In this document: one piece after another, positions 45,325-54,616 of the stretch | How positions within the stretch are numbered: the first letter of the stretch is position 1 | Layout of the letters: every line of letters begins with the position of its first letter | Origin: Burkholderiaceae bacterium | Lineage (GTDB): Bacteria > Pseudomonadota > Gammaproteobacteria > Burkholderiales > Burkholderiaceae_C | DNA: 64,000 bases | Assembly (NCBI GenBank): GCA_913776825.1 | Contig: CAJYPV010000028.1 | Location: 124,001-188,000 of the forward strand | Direction of reading: 5' to 3' | Translations under genes and position numbers: made by a program | The notes under the pieces: model-generated | The model's input: the letters and a program-made list of their open reading frames with translations, nothing else | Database searches by the model: none | Told to the model about the DNA's origin: nothing

Positions 45325-46691
45325 GCCGCCGGCGTCTTGCGACCGAAGCCGTCTGGCACCTGGATCAGCGCGGTCATGATCAACGACGGCAGCGTGGCGA
45401 TCAGCACCCAGCCGAAGAAGTTCACATAGCCCAGCTGGTCCTGCAGCCAGCCGCTCCACATGCCCGGCAGCATCATGCCCAGCGCCATGAAGCCGGTGCA
45501 GATGGCGTAGTGAGCCGTCTTGTGCGGCCCCTCGGCCACCAGAATCATCACCATCAGATAGGCGGTGAAGCCCAGGCCGTAGCCGAACTGCTCGATCGCC
45601 AACGCGCCGCAAATCACCGCAAGGCTGCCCGGGTGCGACCAGGCCATCGCCAGGAACACCACATTCGGCACATGCATGGCCAGCGCGAGCGGCCACAAGG
45701 CCTTCTTGAGCCCGACGCGCGAAATGATCCAACCGCCCAACAGCCCGCCCAGAGTCAGCGCGCCCAGCCCCACCGTGCCATACGCCAGCCCCACTTCCTT
45801 GTTCGTCAGGCCCAGCCCGCCCGCGCTGACCGGGTCGAGCAGAAAGGGCGTGGCGAGCTTCAGCAACTGTGCTTCAGGGAACCGATAGAACAGCAGATAG
45901 CCGATGAACACGGCGATCGCGGGCTTGCGGAAGAAGTCCACGAAGATGGTGAAGAAGCTGCGCCAGTGGCGCTCGCTGGCCTCGGCCGGCCGATCGAGGT
46001 CGGGCCGCGGCAGCCGCCAGGCGTGATACATCGCCATCAGCAGGAACAGCCCCGCCAGGACGGCCATCACCGCCTGCCACGCGGTGACCCAGCTCGCCCC
46101 GCGGTCGTGCAGCTCGCCGGCCAGCCACACCAGGCCGCCCTGACCGCCGATGTTGGCCAGTCGGTAGAAGGTCGAGCGCACCCCCACGAAGGCCGCCTGC
46201 TGATGTTCCTTCAACGCCAGCAGATAGAACCCATCCGCCGCGATGTCGTGCGAAGCCGAGGCAAACGCCATCAGCCAGAGGACCGCCAGCGAAAGCTGGA
46301 AGAAGCGGTCCATCGGCAGCGTCAGCGCCACCATCGCCAGCGAGGCGCCCACCGCGAACTGCATCACAGCCACCCACAGCCGCTTGGTGCCCAGCAATTC
46401 GACGAGCGGCGCCCACAGCGGCTTGATCACCCAGGGCAAGTAGAGCCAGCTGGTGTAGAGCGCGATGTCGGTGTTGGACACGCCCAGGTTCTTGTAGAGG
46501 ATGACCGACAGCGTCATCACCACCACATACGGCAGGGCCTGGGCGAAATACAGCGAGGGCACCCAGCCCCACGGGCTGCCGGCCGGATCCACGGGGTCCA
46601 GGGAGCCGGAGGGCGGCGTCCCTCGTGGCGAGGCGTCGGAACGGGCTGGCGGCAAGTCGGGGGGCGACGAAGAAGAGGGCGTGGCTTGCAT
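45321..46691 (-). CDS. ampG: AmpG-like muropeptide permease (MFS)
   Basis: A 456-residue major-facilitator protein with about twelve to fourteen membrane segments after a Pro/Ser-rich cytoplasmic lead. Blocks such as WVPSLYFAQALPYVVVMTLS, SNTDIALYTSWLYLPWVIKP and ASASHDIAADGFYLLAL resemble AmpG, the permease for GlcNAc-anhydroMurNAc-peptides, and the AmpG relatives found beside murQ in other recycling clusters. Start at 46691, or 46712 as alternative. It lies 85 bases downstream of murQ and overlaps the NagX-like gene. The exact muropeptide specificity is not readable. Confidence 0.82.
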   Translation of the reverse strand: MQATPSSSSPPDLPPARSDASPRGTPPSGSLDPVDPAGSPWGWVPSLYFAQALPYVVVMTLSVILYKNLGVSNTDIALYTSWLYLPWVIKPLWAPLVELLGTKRLWVAVMQFAVGASLAMVALTLPMDRFFQLSLAVLWLMAFASASHDIAADGFYLLALKEHQQAAFVGVRSTFYRLANIGGQGGLVWLAGELHDRGASWVTAWQAVMAVLAGLFLLMAMYHAWRLPRPDLDRPAEASERHWRSFFTIFVDFFRKPAIAVFIGYLLFYRFPEAQLLKLATPFLLDPVSAGGLGLTNKEVGLAYGTVGLGALTLGGLLGGWIISRVGLKKALWPLALAMHVPNVVFLAMAWSHPGSLAVICGALAIEQFGYGLGFTAYLMVMILVAEGPHKTAHYAICTGFMALGMMLPGMWSGWLQDQLGYVNFFGWVLIATLPSLIMTALIQVPDGFGRKTPAA

Positions 46692-46776
46692 GGGGGCCAA
46701 GTGTCGCGGCAAACCCGACCGACCCGATCGCGGACCGATCCGGATGGTGCTGTCGTCCTGTCGTCCTCTCGTGCTG

Positions 46777-47670
46777 TCAGCGCGCGGCGAGAGCGTGGCG
46801 CACGCTGCCTTGATGTCGTTCCAGCAAGCGCGCTGCGTCTGGCGCGTCCAGTTGCCGGAGCAGCATCACGATGGCCGTCTTCACGCTGAAATCGCACTGC
46901 GACAGCGCCTGCTGCGCGCGGGCCTCGTCCACGCCGGTGGCGCGTCGGGTCAAGGCCACGGCCCGGCGGATCAGCTTCGCATTGGTGGCTTTCATGTCCA
47001 CCATCAGATTGCCGTGGACCTTGTTCAACCGGACCATCAACGCGCTGGAGAAACTGTTGAGCGCGATCTTCTGCGCCGTGCCCGCCTTGAGCCGGGTGCT
47101 GCCGGAAATGATCTCGGCGCCGGTGTCCAGCAACACCGGATGATCGCAAGCGGCCAGCACCGCACTGCCGGGGTTGTTGGCCAATCCGACCGTGAGGCAG
47201 CCCGCCGCACGCGCCGCCGCCAGCGCGCCCAGCACATACGGCGTCTGACCGGAGGCCGCCAGCGCGAGCAGCACATCCTGGGGACCCGGCTGCTGCGCCA
47301 TCAGGTCTCGGCCGCCCTGGTCCTGGTCGTCCTCCGCGCCTTCCACCGCGACGAACATCGCCGACGCGCCGCCCGCGATCAGGGCCACGGCGCGCTCCGC
47401 CGGCCAGGAGAAGGTGGGGCCCAGCTCCACGCTGTCGAGCACGCCCAGTCGCCCGGAGGTGCCGGCCCCCGCATACAACAGGCGGCCGCCCGCGCGGATG
47501 CGGGGCAGCGCCGTGTCCACGGCGGCGGCCAGCGCCGGGGCGGCGGCGCGGACGGCGTCCAGCGCGGCCTGCTGGTCCTCGACCAGCGCCTGCATCAGCC
47601 GGGCGCTGTCATACAGATCCAGATCCGGATGCTGCAGGCTGGGAGATTCGGTGTGAAGCAGATTGAGCAT
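46777..47670 (-). CDS. murQ: N-acetylmuramic acid 6-phosphate etherase
   Basis: Cleaves the lactyl ether of MurNAc-6-P to give GlcNAc-6-P and D-lactate, the committed step of MurNAc catabolism. A 297-residue protein of normal length with a SIS domain: GRLLYAGAGTSGRLGVLDSVE, active-site glutamates E82 (in DSVELGPTF) and E113 (in EGAEDDQDQG), and ALAASGQTPYVLGAL. The C-terminal helical region ends in VRHALAAR. It is followed by the AmpG-like and NagX-like genes and preceded by two lipoprotein genes on the same strand. Confidence 0.96.
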   Translation of the reverse strand: MLNLLHTESPSLQHPDLDLYDSARLMQALVEDQQAALDAVRAAAPALAAAVDTALPRIRAGGRLLYAGAGTSGRLGVLDSVELGPTFSWPAERAVALIAGGASAMFVAVEGAEDDQDQGGRDLMAQQPGPQDVLLALAASGQTPYVLGALAAARAAGCLTVGLANNPGSAVLAACDHPVLLDTGAEIISGSTRLKAGTAQKIALNSFSSALMVRLNKVHGNLMVDMKATNAKLIRRAVALTRRATGVDEARAQQALSQCDFSVKTAIVMLLRQLDAPDAARLLERHQGSVRHALAAR

Positions 47671-47830
47671 GGCGCGCCGCGATGCGGCGCCCGCGCGCCG
47701 ACCATCGGTCTGCGGCCTACTCTAGTGGCAGCGCCGCCGGCTTGCCAATGAATGCCCGCCGTGCCGTCATAACCGCCGGTGATGCGGCCGCCGGCCGGTC
47801 ATCCCGCGCGCGGCGCCGCCGCCGCGCGGC

Positions 47831-49303
47831 TCACAGCCGCGCTTCTGCGTCCAGCACGGCCTGAATCACCTCGGCCAGGCTGACCGGTGCGGTGGCGGGA
47901 TCCAGCTCCAGCAGGACGAAATAGCCCCGGTCCTGACCGCGTGCGGTGAAGGCCTGCAGCAGCGCCAGTTGATCGCTGTGGACCATCGTGCCCTCACGGT
48001 CCCAATATTCCATCGCCACCACGCAGCCCGCCGACGGCGTGCCCGGGAAATAGGCGCTGCCGAGGTAATAACGCGGATCGATGGTGCTGCCATGCAGCAG
48101 CATCTCGTCGCGACCGGCCTGTCCCGCGAGCCAGGCCTCCTGCATCGGCGCGTACTGGCGCCAGCTGGCCGGCAGCAGCGCGCGGTAGCGATCGAGCGTC
48201 CATGCCGGTTCATTGGCGCCCGGCGCGCGCTGCTCGAATTCGGCCACGCTCGCTTCGACCGGCACCTTGGTGTGCAGATAGGGCGTCGGTCCGATCCAGA
48301 TGTTGCTGGCGGCCCGCCCCGCGCCCTGCACGGTGAACAGGCCCTGCGGTGTGTTGCCCAGGGTGATGGTGCCCGGCAGTCCGCTGCGGGACAGCGCCAG
48401 CTGCGGAATGTTGAACAGCCCGCCATCGGCGCGGCGCACGAAGTGGCCGTCGGCCTGGCGGACCAGGGCCAGGCCCATCTGCTGGCGGCCCGGACGCTGG
48501 AAGCTGAACACCACCGGATAGCCGGGTCGCACGGCCAGCAGATCTGCCAGCGGCGGGCGCTGCGGTTGCGGCACGCCCTGCGCGGTGGCGAGCGCGAGCG
48601 CCAGGGCGCGGAGGCGCGGCTCATCGGGCTCACGGGCGCTCAGCTGGGACTGGATCAGCGCCAGGTCTGCGGGCTGCCGGGTCGCCATCAGCGTGTAGGC
48701 GGCGATGGCGAACTCGCGCGGCGTGGTCAGGCGCGGCAACAGCGGTCGCAACAGCGGCGCGGCGTCCTGCGGGTAGAGCGTGTAGGCGGCGCTCAGCAAG
48801 GGACGCTGCACATCGGCCGGCTGGCTGTCGAGCGTGGGCAGCGCGGCCAGCAGCGCGGGGCGGGCCGAATCGATCTCGATGTTGTAGTGCGCCGCGATGC
48901 TCAAGCCCTGCGCCAGTTCGCGCAGCACCGCCGTGTCGCGCGGCGAGGCCAGCGCCGCCGCCACGGCCGCCCGCAGCCGTTGACGCTCGCTCTCCAGCCG
49001 CGCCTGCGCCTGCGCTGCGCTGCCCACGGTCGAGCGGAACTGCGCCGGGCGCAGCGCCTGCAAGGCGGCGGGGCTGAACTCGCCGGTGCCTGGGGCCGGC
49101 GTCACTGGCGGGCGCGGGGTCGGGACTTGCGCACAGCCGATCAGCAGCAGCGCTGCCAGGCCGCTGGCCCAACCCAGCGGCCGACGCCTCGCAGGACGGG
49201 CGGCAGCCGATGGGGCCGCCGGTGAGCCGGTCGGGCTGATGGCGGCGGTCAGACCGTTGAGGCCGGGCAGGGCAGGGATCGCAGGGAACGAGGCAAGGGT
49301 CAT
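47831..49303 (-). CDS. Lipoprotein with L,D-transpeptidase-like active-site motif
   Basis: 490 residues. After a low-complexity lead there is a signal with lipobox (ALLLIGC, C57). Residues 80-260 are helical and leucine/alanine-rich. The C-terminal domain has LLHGST (H404) and, 23 residues later, PSAGCVV (C427), the order and spacing of the catalytic His and Ser-x-Gly-Cys of YkuD-type L,D-transpeptidases, although surrounding residues differ. If active, it could form or cut crosslinks or remove proteins from murein, as YafK/DpaA does. It overlaps the NAGPA-domain gene by 4 bases. Enzyme class inferred from this motif and from the neighbourhood. Confidence 0.55.
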   Translation of the reverse strand: MTLASFPAIPALPGLNGLTAAISPTGSPAAPSAAARPARRRPLGWASGLAALLLIGCAQVPTPRPPVTPAPGTGEFSPAALQALRPAQFRSTVGSAAQAQARLESERQRLRAAVAAALASPRDTAVLRELAQGLSIAAHYNIEIDSARPALLAALPTLDSQPADVQRPLLSAAYTLYPQDAAPLLRPLLPRLTTPREFAIAAYTLMATRQPADLALIQSQLSAREPDEPRLRALALALATAQGVPQPQRPPLADLLAVRPGYPVVFSFQRPGRQQMGLALVRQADGHFVRRADGGLFNIPQLALSRSGLPGTITLGNTPQGLFTVQGAGRAASNIWIGPTPYLHTKVPVEASVAEFEQRAPGANEPAWTLDRYRALLPASWRQYAPMQEAWLAGQAGRDEMLLHGSTIDPRYYLGSAYFPGTPSAGCVVAMEYWDREGTMVHSDQLALLQAFTARGQDRGYFVLLELDPATAPVSLAEVIQAVLDAEARL

Positions 49304-50337
49304 GGTGCGAAATCTTGGGTCCGGCGAATGATCAAGGCATTGGCCAGCGGCCGCAGCGAGGGTTCGTTGAAGGGGCGGGCCATCGTCGCACGACCTTCGA
49401 TCAGCAGGCTGCTGCTGCCGCCGCCATCCAGATTGAAGGCCTGGTGGACGCCGCGTGCGGCCATCAACACCGCGAGCTCGGACAGCCGCAGGCCGGCGAC
49501 TTCACCGCGGCGACCTTCCGCCAGCACCACGATCAGATGACGGCCGTCGGCATCCAGGCCCAGCGCGGTGCGGGGATGGACCGCCTGACAGAAACGGCAA
49601 TCCGCATCGTCGGACGGACGGCGCGCTTGCCCGGCGCGGACCAGCCACGGCGTTCCGGACACCGCCAGCCAGGCGGGCGAGGGCGGCGCTGGCGGCGGCT
49701 GGAGCAGCACGTCACAGCGGATCCAGGTGATGCAGGCCAGCGTCGGGCTGCTGTCCGCCGACAGCACCGGCGCCCAGACCTGTCCCGCCGACACGGTCCA
49801 GCCCCGCGGCGTGAAGGCGCGATCAAAGAACGAGGCATTGATCACCGCCAGCGCGTCGGTGGCGCCGTCGAAGGCGTCCAGCGGGCGACCGCGCTCGTCG
49901 GGGCCGGTCAGCGTCAGGCGCAGGCGGGGATCCTGCAGATCCAGCCGCAGCCAGTGCAAGACCTGACCCGGGCGGTGATCGTCCCGCTCATACAGCAGGC
50001 CGGGCTCGCCCGCGACCGGTTGCCAGTGCGGGGTCTCCGCATTCGAGACCGGCACAGAGGCTGGCGCATCGACCGTCCCGCGGTGGCCCGGTCCTTTCGG
50101 GCCATGGGCGCAGGCCACCAGCAGACACGCTACTGTCAACGCCATCGCGCCCGCACGCGCCTGCCGGAGCGTGTGAATGCCGATGCGGCGCGCCTGTTCG
50201 AGGCGGCGGCCCGCGCGGCCCTGTCGGAACTGCCCGGACAACGCGGCTACGGAGACGACCTGATGCGCGCGTCGTTCTGATGGGACGGGCCATCGACGTG
50301 GAAGGTCAGGCGGGGCGCTGCAATGCATCGGCTTCAT
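49300..50337 (-). CDS. NAGPA-domain phosphodiester glycosidase-like lipoprotein
   Basis: 345 residues from the ATG at 50337, which has GGAG at good spacing. The hydrophobic signal starts only at residue 65 (MALTVACLLVAC), so the n-region is unusually long and an internal start at 50145 is possible; LLVAC is a lipobox. The domain shows the phosphodiester-glycosidase (DUF2233/NAGPA) features: ALAVINASFFD, HPRTALGLDADG and the diagnostic FNLDGGGSSSLLI. The mammalian relative removes GlcNAc from phosphodiesters; bacterial substrates are mostly unknown. It is the first gene of the murein run. Confidence 0.82.
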   Translation of the reverse strand: MKPMHCSAPPDLPRRWPVPSERRAHQVVSVAALSGQFRQGRAGRRLEQARRIGIHTLRQARAGAMALTVACLLVACAHGPKGPGHRGTVDAPASVPVSNAETPHWQPVAGEPGLLYERDDHRPGQVLHWLRLDLQDPRLRLTLTGPDERGRPLDAFDGATDALAVINASFFDRAFTPRGWTVSAGQVWAPVLSADSSPTLACITWIRCDVLLQPPPAPPSPAWLAVSGTPWLVRAGQARRPSDDADCRFCQAVHPRTALGLDADGRHLIVVLAEGRRGEVAGLRLSELAVLMAARGVHQAFNLDGGGSSSLLIEGRATMARPFNEPSLRPLANALIIRRTQDFAP

Positions 50338-50578
50338 GTCGGCTCCATTCTAGGAAGGCCGCATGAGTGGTGCGTTGAGGCCGGCGGTCCTGTCCCTGGC
50401 ACGTCGATTGCCGTCGTTGCGCGTCGATCGGTCCGGCGCGGCAACGCCGTCCCGGCGCTGCCGTCCGCTGTGAGGCGTCGCCGTGACCCCGCACTCGGAA
50501 CCGATCATGCCGATCGCGTCGCGCCGCCGAGTGGACAGGTCGAACCCATTGAACCGGCCTTGGCCCTGAGGAGATTCC

Positions 50579-51847
50579 GTGAAGTTGTTGACCTGCCCCT
50601 CACCCGCGCTCGCCGCAGCGGCCCGCACGCCCGCCGCGACCTCGTTCGCACCCTCGCTGATGCCTTCGCTGATGCCCTCGCTGCCCTGGTGTGGTCTGGC
50701 GCTGGTGGTGGCGTCCGCGCTCGCATGGCCCACGGCCGCACGCGCGCAGTTCAGCATCCTGCCGCCGGGCGGTCCGGGGGACTGCACCCGCATCGACGAT
50801 CCCACCGAGCGCCTGGCCTGTTATGACCGCATGCACAGCCGTGGCGGCGATGCCGCCTCCGGCAACGGCGCGGCCTCCGCCGCGACCGGCACGACGCCGA
50901 CCGGCGCCGCTGCGGCCGGTGCAGCGTCCCGTCCGGCGACCGGCGCGGCCACGACCACCGCCGCTGCCGCAGCAGCCCAGGACGATCCCTGCAGCCGACT
51001 GCCGGAAGCCGCTGGCAGCGCCCGCAGCTACCTGGGCTCCACGCTCTCCGAGCGTTGGGAGCTGAGCTGCCGCGACCAGTTGCCGGCTTTCCTGCCGCGT
51101 CCGTACAAGCCGGTGTACCTGCTGCCGGTGTCGTGGACCTCGCGCGCGAATCGGATGCCCGGCAGCTCGGAGACGCCGGACAACGCGGTGGTCGATGCGC
51201 TGGATCTGGACAAGAACGAGGCCAAGTTCCAGGTCAGCCTGAAGTCCAAGATCTGGTCGATGGATGACTTCGGCACCTTCGCCGTCTGGGGGGCCTATAC
51301 CCAGAGCTCGCGCTGGCAGGTCTACAACGGCCGCAGCTCGCGCCCGTTCCGCGAGACCAACTATGAGCCGGAAATCATCCTGACCCACGGCATGGATGTC
51401 GGCCTGCCCTTCGGCTGGAAGGCCCGGATGGCGTCGGTGAGCTTCAACCACCAATCCAACGGCCGCGCCCAGCCGCTGTCGCGCAGCTGGAACCGGGTCA
51501 TCGGCGAGCTGAATTTCGAGCGCGGCGAAACCACCGTCAGCGTGCGCCCCTGGTGGCGCATCGCCGACGGCACCGACGACAACCCCGGCATCAAGGATTA
51601 CATCGGCCGCGGCGAGCTGCTGGTCACGCAGAAGTGGGGCCAGCATGTGGTGACCTTCCAGGGTCGGCACTCGCTCAAGCGCGGCGACAAGTCGCGCGGC
51701 TCCGCCCAGGTCGAATGGGCGTTCCCGATCGGCGCAGGACTGCACGGTTATGCGCAGCTGTTCCATGGCTACGGCGAAAGCCTGATCGACTACAACTTCC
51801 GCGAGACCCGCATCGGCTTGGGCGTGTCGGTCATCGAGTGGCGCTGA
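50579..51847 (+). CDS. pldA: Outer-membrane phospholipase A
   Basis: A 422-residue protein starting at GTG with an AGGAG site. The signal ends near TAARAQ (about residue 56). An Ala/Thr/Gly-rich linker (about 95-140) precedes the 12-strand barrel. The catalytic triad is exact: H291 and S293 in FNHQSNGR and N305 in SWNRVIGE, with the same spacing (2 and 12) as E. coli PldA. It hydrolyses phospholipids that reach the outer leaflet. The low-complexity linker makes it longer than E. coli PldA. Divergent from the NAGPA-domain gene; lplT elsewhere in the window could retrieve its lysophospholipid products. Confidence 0.94.
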   Translation: MKLLTCPSPALAAAARTPAATSFAPSLMPSLMPSLPWCGLALVVASALAWPTAARAQFSILPPGGPGDCTRIDDPTERLACYDRMHSRGGDAASGNGAASAATGTTPTGAAAAGAASRPATGAATTTAAAAAAQDDPCSRLPEAAGSARSYLGSTLSERWELSCRDQLPAFLPRPYKPVYLLPVSWTSRANRMPGSSETPDNAVVDALDLDKNEAKFQVSLKSKIWSMDDFGTFAVWGAYTQSSRWQVYNGRSSRPFRETNYEPEIILTHGMDVGLPFGWKARMASVSFNHQSNGRAQPLSRSWNRVIGELNFERGETTVSVRPWWRIADGTDDNPGIKDYIGRGELLVTQKWGQHVVTFQGRHSLKRGDKSRGSAQVEWAFPIGAGLHGYAQLFHGYGESLIDYNFRETRIGLGVSVIEWR

Positions 51848-52138
51848 GCTTCGACCGTCCGCGCCAGGGACCGCGCGGACGTCGGATGCCCGCCGGGCGA
51901 TAAGGCCGGCGACGGGTCCGATGATCCGTCGAGCCGACAGGCCGCCCAGCCCGTGAAGCATCGCCCCGTCGCCTGTGCGAAATATCACGACTGGCGGCGG
52001 GCGGTGATGCGCGGGATCGGCGGGCCCCGCCGGGACCGTGGCGTCCTGACAGCGGTTTCACTGCCTTTCGATGAATATGGCGCACGCCTCGGGGGGCGCC
52101 GGATGGCGTTTGGACGGCGGCCGCACTAGTCTCCGACC

Positions 52139-52411
52139 ATGTCGGATGTGTCCAAAAGCAACGTCGGGCCGGATGGCTGTGTGCTCTGGGTGGTGGATTA
52201 CCGCCTGGACGAGCGCGACCGCCAATGGTTTCGCGCGCTTCCCCCGGTGCTCGGGGCCGAGGCGATGCAGTCGTTGATGCTGGAAGAGCTGGACGAGCTT
52301 TACGGGTCGCGTGCCCAGCTGCTGGCGCTGCGACCTGCCAGCCTGGAAGAGCGCCGCGCCTTCCTGCGCGGTGAGCTCAGCCGCCCGGCGTCGGGATCTC
52401 GGTCCAGCTGA
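52139..52411 (+). CDS. Small conserved-looking hypothetical protein
   Basis: 90 residues, acidic N-terminal half and helical C-terminal half (LMLEELDELYGSRAQLLALR, LEERRAFLRGELSR). No signal peptide, membrane segment or known motif. The ribosome-binding site is weak, but the composition is protein-like and unlike the shadow frames around it. It ends 33 bases before the convergent VOC gene. Confidence 0.55.
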   Translation: MSDVSKSNVGPDGCVLWVVDYRLDERDRQWFRALPPVLGAEAMQSLMLEELDELYGSRAQLLALRPASLEERRAFLRGELSRPASGSRSS

Positions 52412-52443
52412 ATCGAAGTGAGCCGTCGGGCCGCCGCGCCCGC

Positions 52444-52869
52444 TCAGGTCGAGCCGGCAGGGGCGGCGTTGCCCGCCGCGCTGTCGGTGCCATCGTCGTC
52501 GTCCAGTGCTTCATTGAAGCGCAGGCGGTTGCCGAAGGGGTCCATCAGCGTCATCAGCTTGGCATTCCACGGCGCGATCTCCACCGACGGATTCAGGAAG
52601 CGATACGGCTTCGCGCGCAGCTCCGCCAGCAGCGCGTCGACATCCTGCACCTGAAGCAACACCGCCGATCCCGGCGTGGCGTCGCCGTGATGCTCGGTCA
52701 GATGCAGGCACATCGCGCCTCGGGAGACCTGCAGATAGAGCGGCATGTGCTCGCCGAAGCGGTGTTCCCAGTCGACGGTGCAACCCAGGTAATCGACATA
52801 GAACTCGCGGGCCTTCGCCACGTCGAAGATCCGCAGGATGGGAATGGTTTGATCCACCTCGAAAGCCAT
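52444..52869 (-). CDS. VOC-superfamily protein (glyoxalase/bleomycin-resistance fold)
   Basis: 141 residues with the beta-alpha-beta-beta-beta pattern of the vicinal-oxygen-chelate fold: TIPILRIFDVAKAREFYVDY, LGCTVDWEHRF, LQVQDVDALLAELRAKPYRF and MTLMDPFGNRLRFNEAL. The closing Glu in RFNE is the usual metal ligand position. An acidic low-complexity tail follows. Such proteins include lyases, dioxygenases and drug-binding proteins; no specific role can be read. Neighbour genes give no hint. Confidence 0.88.
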   Translation of the reverse strand: MAFEVDQTIPILRIFDVAKAREFYVDYLGCTVDWEHRFGEHMPLYLQVSRGAMCLHLTEHHGDATPGSAVLLQVQDVDALLAELRAKPYRFLNPSVEIAPWNAKLMTLMDPFGNRLRFNEALDDDDGTDSAAGNAAPAGST

Positions 52870-53122
52870 GATCGGTGTCCGGTGAGGGCGAGTGATAGAG
52901 AGTGAGGGGGCGTGAATGGCGGGCGTTCCCCAGTGTAGTGACCGCCGCCCACGCGCATTCCGTCACAAGCGGGCGAGGGCCCGATCGGAGTTCCGTCCGG
53001 TTACCGCTCAGGATGCGGAGCCACGCGAGAATCGCGCCCGCACACCGGTCTCACGTCGCGCGTGTCGGCGCGCCAGTCTTCAGCGCCCTCGGTGCTTCCT
53101 CTTCCTCACCTCGCCCGTCGTC

Positions 53123-54475
53123 ATGTCCTCCCCGTCTCCCCGCCTGTTCGCCCTGGCCTGGCCGCTGTTTCTGGAGCTGTGCCTGGGCATTGCCGTCGGC
53201 GTGATCGGCACGGTGCTGGCGGCGCGCATTTCCGATCCGGCGGGCGCGGCCTTCGCGTTGGCCAATCAGGTGGCGGCCACCCTGTTCATCCTCTTTCGCA
53301 TCATCGGCGCCGGCATCAGCGTGGTGATCACCCAGGCGCTGGGCAGCGGGCGGCGCGTCGTGGCCGATGCGACCGCGCGCGCGGCGCTGGGCGCCAGCAG
53401 TTGGCTGGGCGGCATCACCGCGCTGATGGCGGTGGCCTTTGCCGGTCCGTTGCTGCGGCTGCTGAATGCGCCGGACAGCGTGCTGCCGTTGGCGCAGCCC
53501 TTTCTGATGGCGCTGGCGCCTGCGCTGATGCTGGACGCGTGGAATGCGTCGATGGCCAGCGTGATGCGGGCCCATCTGCGTAGCCGCGACACCTTGATGG
53601 TGCTGGTGGTGATGCAGGTGGCCCAGTTGGCGCTGTCGCTGCTGCTGATGCCGCATCTGGGCCTGCCGGGCTTTGCGCTCGCGCTGGCCATGAGCCGCAG
53701 CCTGGGGCTGGGCCTGCATCTGTGGCTGTGGAGGGAACGGCTGGCCCTGCGCCCGCGTGCCAGCGACTGGTGGCGGCTGCCGAAGGTGGAGCTCGCCGGC
53801 GTGCTGCACATCGGGCTGCCTGGCGCGGCTGAGAACATCGCTTACCGGCTGGCCTACATGGTCAGCATCGCTGTGGCCGGCCATCTGGGCGCCTCCGCGC
53901 TGGCCGCGCACAGCTACACCTCGCAGCTGATGTATTTCGTGCTGCTGCCCGGGCTGGCCACCGGCTTCGCCGCGGAAATCGTGGTCGGCCACCTGATCGG
54001 CGCCGGCCAATTGCATGAGGCCCATCGGCTGGTGCGCAAGGCGCTGGGCCGGGGGCTGGCGATCAGCGTGGTCGTCGCGGGTGCGGCGGCATTGGCCTCG
54101 CCGTGGCTGCTGCGCATGTTCACGCAGGATCCGTCGATCATCGGCACGGCCGTCGTGCTGATGGGGCTGACGGTGCTCCTGGAGCCCGGTCGCACCTTCA
54201 ACCTGGTGGTGATCAATGCGCTGCGCGCGGCGGGCGATGCGCGTTATCCGGTGATGGTGGGCGCGGGCTCGATGCTGCTGGTCCTGGCCGGCGGCAGCTG
54301 GCTGCTCGGCGAGGTGCTGGGTCTGGGCCTGGTCGGCGTCTGGATCGCCTACGCGGCCGATGAATGGATCCGGGGCCTGCTGATGTGGCGCCGCTGGGCA
54401 CGCCTGGGCTGGGTGCCCCATGCCCGCGCCGTGCACCGACGGCTGCGCCACGCCGCCCAGCCAATGCACGCCTGA
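53123..54475 (+). CDS. MATE-family multidrug/cation exporter
   Basis: 450 residues and about twelve membrane segments in two halves of six, the MATE layout. Family blocks include WPLFLELCLGIAVGVIGTVL, LFRIIGAGISVVITQALGSG, HIGLPGAAENIAYRLAYM and GLATGFAAEIVVGHLIGAG. Start at the ATG at 53123; a longer frame adds an Arg-rich stretch. Substrate unknown. A repeat region follows it. Confidence 0.9.
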   Translation: MSSPSPRLFALAWPLFLELCLGIAVGVIGTVLAARISDPAGAAFALANQVAATLFILFRIIGAGISVVITQALGSGRRVVADATARAALGASSWLGGITALMAVAFAGPLLRLLNAPDSVLPLAQPFLMALAPALMLDAWNASMASVMRAHLRSRDTLMVLVVMQVAQLALSLLLMPHLGLPGFALALAMSRSLGLGLHLWLWRERLALRPRASDWWRLPKVELAGVLHIGLPGAAENIAYRLAYMVSIAVAGHLGASALAAHSYTSQLMYFVLLPGLATGFAAEIVVGHLIGAGQLHEAHRLVRKALGRGLAISVVVAGAAALASPWLLRMFTQDPSIIGTAVVLMGLTVLLEPGRTFNLVVINALRAAGDARYPVMVGAGSMLLVLAGGSWLLGEVLGLGLVGVWIAYAADEWIRGLLMWRRWARLGWVPHARAVHRRLRHAAQPMHA

Positions 54476-54616
54476 CGAGCCACCCCGCCCCTCGTCCCGC
54501 GCGCCGATCGCATGGGGTCATCGACGTCAAACGCCGTTCACCGCAACGTCCCGATTCGCCCCGCCGTCGCTGTCTCAGCCGTCCCAACCCAGCCGAAGAA
54601 AAACGCAGTAAGTCGT

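Noticed and set aside
52444-52869. Bleomycin-resistance call for the VOC gene
   Set aside because: The fold is shared by many unrelated activities and nothing specific to drug binding is visible.
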